Origin: Glaciecola sp. UBA1851 | GTDB taxonomy: Bacteria > Pseudomonadota > Gammaproteobacteria > Enterobacterales > Alteromonadaceae | Direction: 5' to 3' | Assembly (NCBI GenBank): GCA_002338515.1 | Contig: DDIL01000108.1 | Location: 18,190-54,222, forward strand | Length of the DNA: 36,033 nucleotides | Shown here: positions 33,045-36,033 of the stretch, one piece after another | How positions within the stretch are numbered: position 1 is the first letter of the stretch | How the letters are laid out: each line of letters starts with the position of its first letter | Notes under the pieces: generated by a model | Database searches by the model: none | What the model was told of the DNA's origin: nothing | Seen by the model: the letters and a program-made list of their open reading frames with translations, nothing else | Position numbers and translations under genes: made by a program

Positions 33045-34850
33045 TTGCGTTCTAATCGATTCCCCGTAAATGAAGAAGCTTCTTTTAATTGGCGAGTATT
33101 AACTAAACTTTGGCCTTTTTTAACTGAATTTAAAACACGTGTATGGCTAGCAATTAGTTGCTTAGTGGGCGCTAAAATAGCAAGTGTAGCCTTGCCTTTT
33201 ATGCTTAAGCATATTGTAGATAACTTAAATTTAGACAATGCCTTGGCAACCTTTATGGCTGTTATACTTTCCCTCATTATAGCCTATGGCGCCCTTAGGT
33301 TTGCCAATGTGCTGTTTGGGGAAATACGAGATACATTGTTCGGCCGTGTTACTGAGCGCGCCATGCGCAGAATAGGTTTGAAAGTATTCAAACATTTGCA
33401 TCAGCTCGATTTAGACTTTCACTTATCTAGGCAAACTGGCGGATTATCACGAGATGTAGAACGCGGAACTAGCGGCATTAGTTTTTTAATGCGGTTTTTA
33501 GTATTTAACATAGGTCCAACTCTACTTGAAATAGGTTTGGTTGTAGGGATTTTGCTTTTCAATTATGGGTGGACATTTGCATTGGTTATTGTCGTTGCTG
33601 TTGTGAGTTATGTGACATTTTCAGTCAAAGCAACTGACTGGCGCACAAAATATGTAAAAGAACTCAACCAAGCCGATAACTTAAGCAACACTCGCGCAGT
33701 CGATAGTTTACTTAATTTTGAAACAGTCAAATACTTCAATAATGAAGAATATGAAGCTAATCGTTATGATGTTGGCCTAGCAAACTGGGAACAGGCCAGA
33801 AGAAAGAATAGACTCTCATTATTTGCTTTAAATGGCGGACAAGCTCTAATTATTGCTATTGCTATGACCTCAATGCTTGCGCTGGCTGCGATTGAAGTGG
33901 CAAAAGGTAATATGACAATTGGTGACTTTGTGTTAGTTAATGCATTCACCATGCAAATATTTATGCCATTAAACTTCCTTGGATTTGTTTATCGAGAAAT
34001 TAGAGGATCTCTAACGAATATTGAAAACTTATTTAAGTTGTTAGAACAGTCGCCCAAAGTAGTGGATAAAGATAATGCGAATGAACTAGTGGTTGACACT
34101 GGCCAAATTAGTTTTGAAAACGTGAGTTTTAGTTATCATGAAAAGCGCAACATCATTAACAATATATCCTTTACTATCCAGCCCGGTAATAAGGTTGCAG
34201 TTGTTGGTGAGAGTGGTGCAGGCAAATCTACACTAGTTAAACTTCTCTTTCGTTTTTACGACCCAACCAATGGTAAAATTTTTATAGATGGCCAAGATAT
34301 TAGCCAAGTAACGCAAACTTCGCTACGCAAACACATTGGGATAGTGCCGCAAGATACGGTTTTATTTAACGATACATTATATGAAAACATTAAATATGGT
34401 CGCCCAGATGCAAGTGAAGAAGATATAAAGCAAGCAATCAAGCTGGCCCATTTGTCTGATTTTATTGAACGCTTACCAGATAAAGGCGAAACACAAGTAG
34501 GTGAACGAGGCTTGAAACTCAGTGGCGGGGAAAAACAACGAGTGGCGATAGCCAGAACAATTTTAAAACGTCCGCCCATTATGGTATTTGATGAAGCAAC
34601 CTCTTCTTTAGACTCTCGGTCTGAACGCGCAATATTAAGTGCACTTAAAGAAATATCTCAAGGCCATACTAGCTTTGTAGTTGCTCACAGACTCTCTACT
34701 GTTATGGATGCAGACAACATAATTGTAATGGACCAAGGTGAAATTTGTGAACAAGGTAACCATGAATCATTACTACAACAAAAAGGTCTTTACGCGAAGC
34801 TTTGGCAGGCTCAACAACAAAAAAGTAATGAGCCCGCAAGTGAAAAGTAA
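33045..34850 (+). CDS. ATM1/HMT1-type ABC exporter (fused permease-ATPase)
   Basis: This half-transporter of 601 residues has six membrane helices in about 25-300 and an ATPase domain of about 355-590. Nucleotide motifs are Walker A GESGAGKST, Q-loop VPQDTVLFNDTLYENI, signature LSGGEKQR, Walker B IMVFDEATSSLDS and switch VVAHRLSTV. The wording (RTKYVKELNQADNLSNTRAVDSLLNFETVKYFNNE in segments) is typical of the ATM1/ABCB7 group, which exports glutathione-linked species tied to Fe-S and metal homeostasis. It starts with TTG, because AAAGGA lies nine bases upstream and there is no ATG before residue 50. The nearby suf operon fits functionally but is not cotranscribed. Confidence 0.93.
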   Translation: MRSNRFPVNEEASFNWRVLTKLWPFLTEFKTRVWLAISCLVGAKIASVALPFMLKHIVDNLNLDNALATFMAVILSLIIAYGALRFANVLFGEIRDTLFGRVTERAMRRIGLKVFKHLHQLDLDFHLSRQTGGLSRDVERGTSGISFLMRFLVFNIGPTLLEIGLVVGILLFNYGWTFALVIVVAVVSYVTFSVKATDWRTKYVKELNQADNLSNTRAVDSLLNFETVKYFNNEEYEANRYDVGLANWEQARRKNRLSLFALNGGQALIIAIAMTSMLALAAIEVAKGNMTIGDFVLVNAFTMQIFMPLNFLGFVYREIRGSLTNIENLFKLLEQSPKVVDKDNANELVVDTGQISFENVSFSYHEKRNIINNISFTIQPGNKVAVVGESGAGKSTLVKLLFRFYDPTNGKIFIDGQDISQVTQTSLRKHIGIVPQDTVLFNDTLYENIKYGRPDASEEDIKQAIKLAHLSDFIERLPDKGETQVGERGLKLSGGEKQRVAIARTILKRPPIMVFDEATSSLDSRSERAILSALKEISQGHTSFVVAHRLSTVMDADNIIVMDQGEICEQGNHESLLQQKGLYAKLWQAQQQKSNEPASEK

Positions 34851-34859
34851 AAGCGCATA

Positions 34860-35117
34860 ATGGATAATAAAAACAATGTAAATACCATGAGTTTTGAGCA
34901 AGCCGATCAAGACTATTTGGTAAAAACAATTAATATGGAAATGCCTTTTGGGAAGTACAAAGGCTTAAAGCTAATCCACCTTCCCGAGCCTTATTTAGTT
35001 TGGTTTCATAAGAAAGGGTTTCCTCAAGGCAAACTAGGCGAACAACTTGCCTTGATGTATGAAATAAAACTGAATGGATTAGAAAAAATGTTGCAACCGC
35101 TTGTACAACCAAATTAG
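34860..35117 (+). CDS. DUF3820 family protein
   Basis: This 85-residue cytosolic protein has the DUF3820 core MPFGKYKGLKLIHLPEPYLVWF followed by GFPQGKLGEQLALMYEIK (given in segments of one continuous match). The family has no proven biochemical function. It follows the ABC exporter by 9 bp on the same strand and may be cotranscribed. Its stop overlaps that of the convergent cyclophilin gene by three bases. Confidence 0.88.
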   Translation: MDNKNNVNTMSFEQADQDYLVKTINMEMPFGKYKGLKLIHLPEPYLVWFHKKGFPQGKLGEQLALMYEIKLNGLEKMLQPLVQPN

Positions 35118-35917
35118 TTAAGCAAGCGCGCTTTTCTTCTAACCGCAATAACCAAGGTAAGCATTAGCACTAGTATGAAGTTTACCGCTCCCCCACTGCT
35201 TGAACTATTACCACCATTTGATGGTTGTCCACTTCCACCACTGTTGATTAATGTGTTAGGAGCAGGATCTAAATCTGGGTTAGTAACAGGCGTTGCATCC
35301 ACCACAACTACATCGCTAATAATAACGAGGTTGGTATCATTTGGTAAGGTAGTTGAATTGAAATCGGTGGTAGTATAGTCGCGAAGCGGTAATTCATTAA
35401 ACGGTTGATTAAATCCAAACGTTGGCAAAGAGGCAATATTATCTACCACTTGCATACCATCTCCAATAACTTGTCCAAAAACAGTGAAACCACCATTTTG
35501 AGTATCTAAGTTGCTCGCATTATTACCTAAATTTATAAAAAATTGAGACGTTGCACTATTAGGATTACCATTTAATTTGGCATAGGCTACCGTGCCACGC
35601 ACATTGGACAAAATAGGTTCATTATTGACAGCTATTCCTGAAGGCACTGTATCAGGTGGAAAACTGTTATTGTATTGAAATCCCCCCATTTGAATAATAA
35701 AACCATTATCACTTCTGTGAACCACATTATTGGCATAAGCGCCTGAATTAACATAGCTTAAAAAATTTGCCACACTTTGTGGGGTTGTTTCATCGAACAA
35801 ATTTATTTGAAAATTACCTTGTACGGTTCTAACTTCTACTACCGTTGCACTAGCATAATAAGAAAATAAGCTAGCAAAACCTAGTAGCCCTGCACTTAGG
35901 TATTTTTTTATATTCAT
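35114..35917 (-). CDS. Secreted cyclophilin-type peptidyl-prolyl isomerase with GlyGly-CTERM-like tail
   Basis: This 267-residue protein has a signal peptide (cleavage near ASA-TV, residue 24). A cyclophilin domain of about 25-205 carries VVHRSDNGFIIQMGG, NSATSQFFINL and GFTVFGQVIGDG, the catalytic and binding segments. A linker is followed by a Gly/Ser-rich stretch, one hydrophobic helix (FILVLMLTLVIAV) and a basic end RRKARLLN. This tripartite tail resembles the GlyGly-CTERM sorting signal processed by rhombosortase in marine gammaproteobacteria. It would act in protein folding in the periplasm or at the surface. A TATAAT-like -10 lies about 40 bp upstream (minus strand, 35963-35958). The ATG at 35917 is supported by the signal peptide. 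Confidence 0.92.
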   Translation of the reverse strand: MNIKKYLSAGLLGFASLFSYYASATVVEVRTVQGNFQINLFDETTPQSVANFLSYVNSGAYANNVVHRSDNGFIIQMGGFQYNNSFPPDTVPSGIAVNNEPILSNVRGTVAYAKLNGNPNSATSQFFINLGNNASNLDTQNGGFTVFGQVIGDGMQVVDNIASLPTFGFNQPFNELPLRDYTTTDFNSTTLPNDTNLVIISDVVVVDATPVTNPDLDPAPNTLINSGGSGQPSNGGNSSSSGGAVNFILVLMLTLVIAVRRKARLLN

Positions 35918-36033
35918 GAATTAATTCCAAATTTTAAATTATATTTCTAAAAAGTAGATTATAAGCTAATTTTAATAGGATGGTTGTAAAAAAATGTGCA
36001 TCCCCCATGCCAACAAGTTATCTATTATCTTAC

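Overview
The window reads as chromosomal DNA of a marine gammaproteobacterium, most likely Alteromonadales/Alteromonadaceae. This is inferred from the low GC content, the Oar-type TonB-dependent receptor beside polysaccharide-degradation genes, the IscR-regulated suf operon, ElbB, and a rhombosortase-type (GlyGly-CTERM) tail. No rRNA, tRNA, CRISPR array, intact insertion sequence or phage gene was seen.

Region 1 (1-5133 and 8727-16121, probably with the receptor at 21679-24708) looks like a polysaccharide utilisation locus for a sulfated, rhamnose- and uronate-containing polymer, best explained as green-algal ulvan. It encodes two GH105-type unsaturated uronyl hydrolases (the first cut by the window edge), a BNR_4 beta-propeller protein resembling PL24/PL25 ulvan lyases, a lipoprotein resembling jelly-roll polysaccharide lyases, a heparinase II/III-fold enzyme, a formylglycine sulfatase, a RhaT-type rhamnose/H+ symporter, an arabinose/fucose-isomerase-fold enzyme, a Tat-exported Dabb-domain protein and the receptor. 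Proposed flow: lyases cut the polymer, sulfatase and GH105 trim the oligomers, RhaT imports rhamnose and the isomerase starts its catabolism. No rhamnulokinase or aldolase is in the window.

Region 2 (5192-8465) is an oxidative-stress cassette lying inside the locus. OxyR is divergent from a peroxiredoxin-glutaredoxin hybrid and a lipoamide-dehydrogenase-like flavoprotein. A near-consensus 37-bp OxyR operator lies between them.

Region 3 (16271-20582) is the least described part. A BaeSR-like two-component system is flanked by two related, tiny, exported cysteine proteins and accompanied by a YHYH-domain lipoprotein with a duplicated Cys/His motif. A 21-bp motif recurs in the same orientation and at nearly the same distance upstream of the 88-residue gene and the YHYH gene, which suggests one regulon. 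A 53-bp tandem repeat and a REP-like inverted repeat follow. A TMEM175-family channel gene comes next.

Region 4 (25092-31784) is the iron-sulfur assembly operon iscR-sufBCDS-sufA-sufT-sufE, with two abutting type-1 IscR sites upstream. Region 5 (32257-35917) holds elbB, an ATM1-type ABC exporter, a DUF3820 protein and a secreted cyclophilin with a GlyGly-CTERM-like tail. A possible small RNA unit lies between iscR and elbB.
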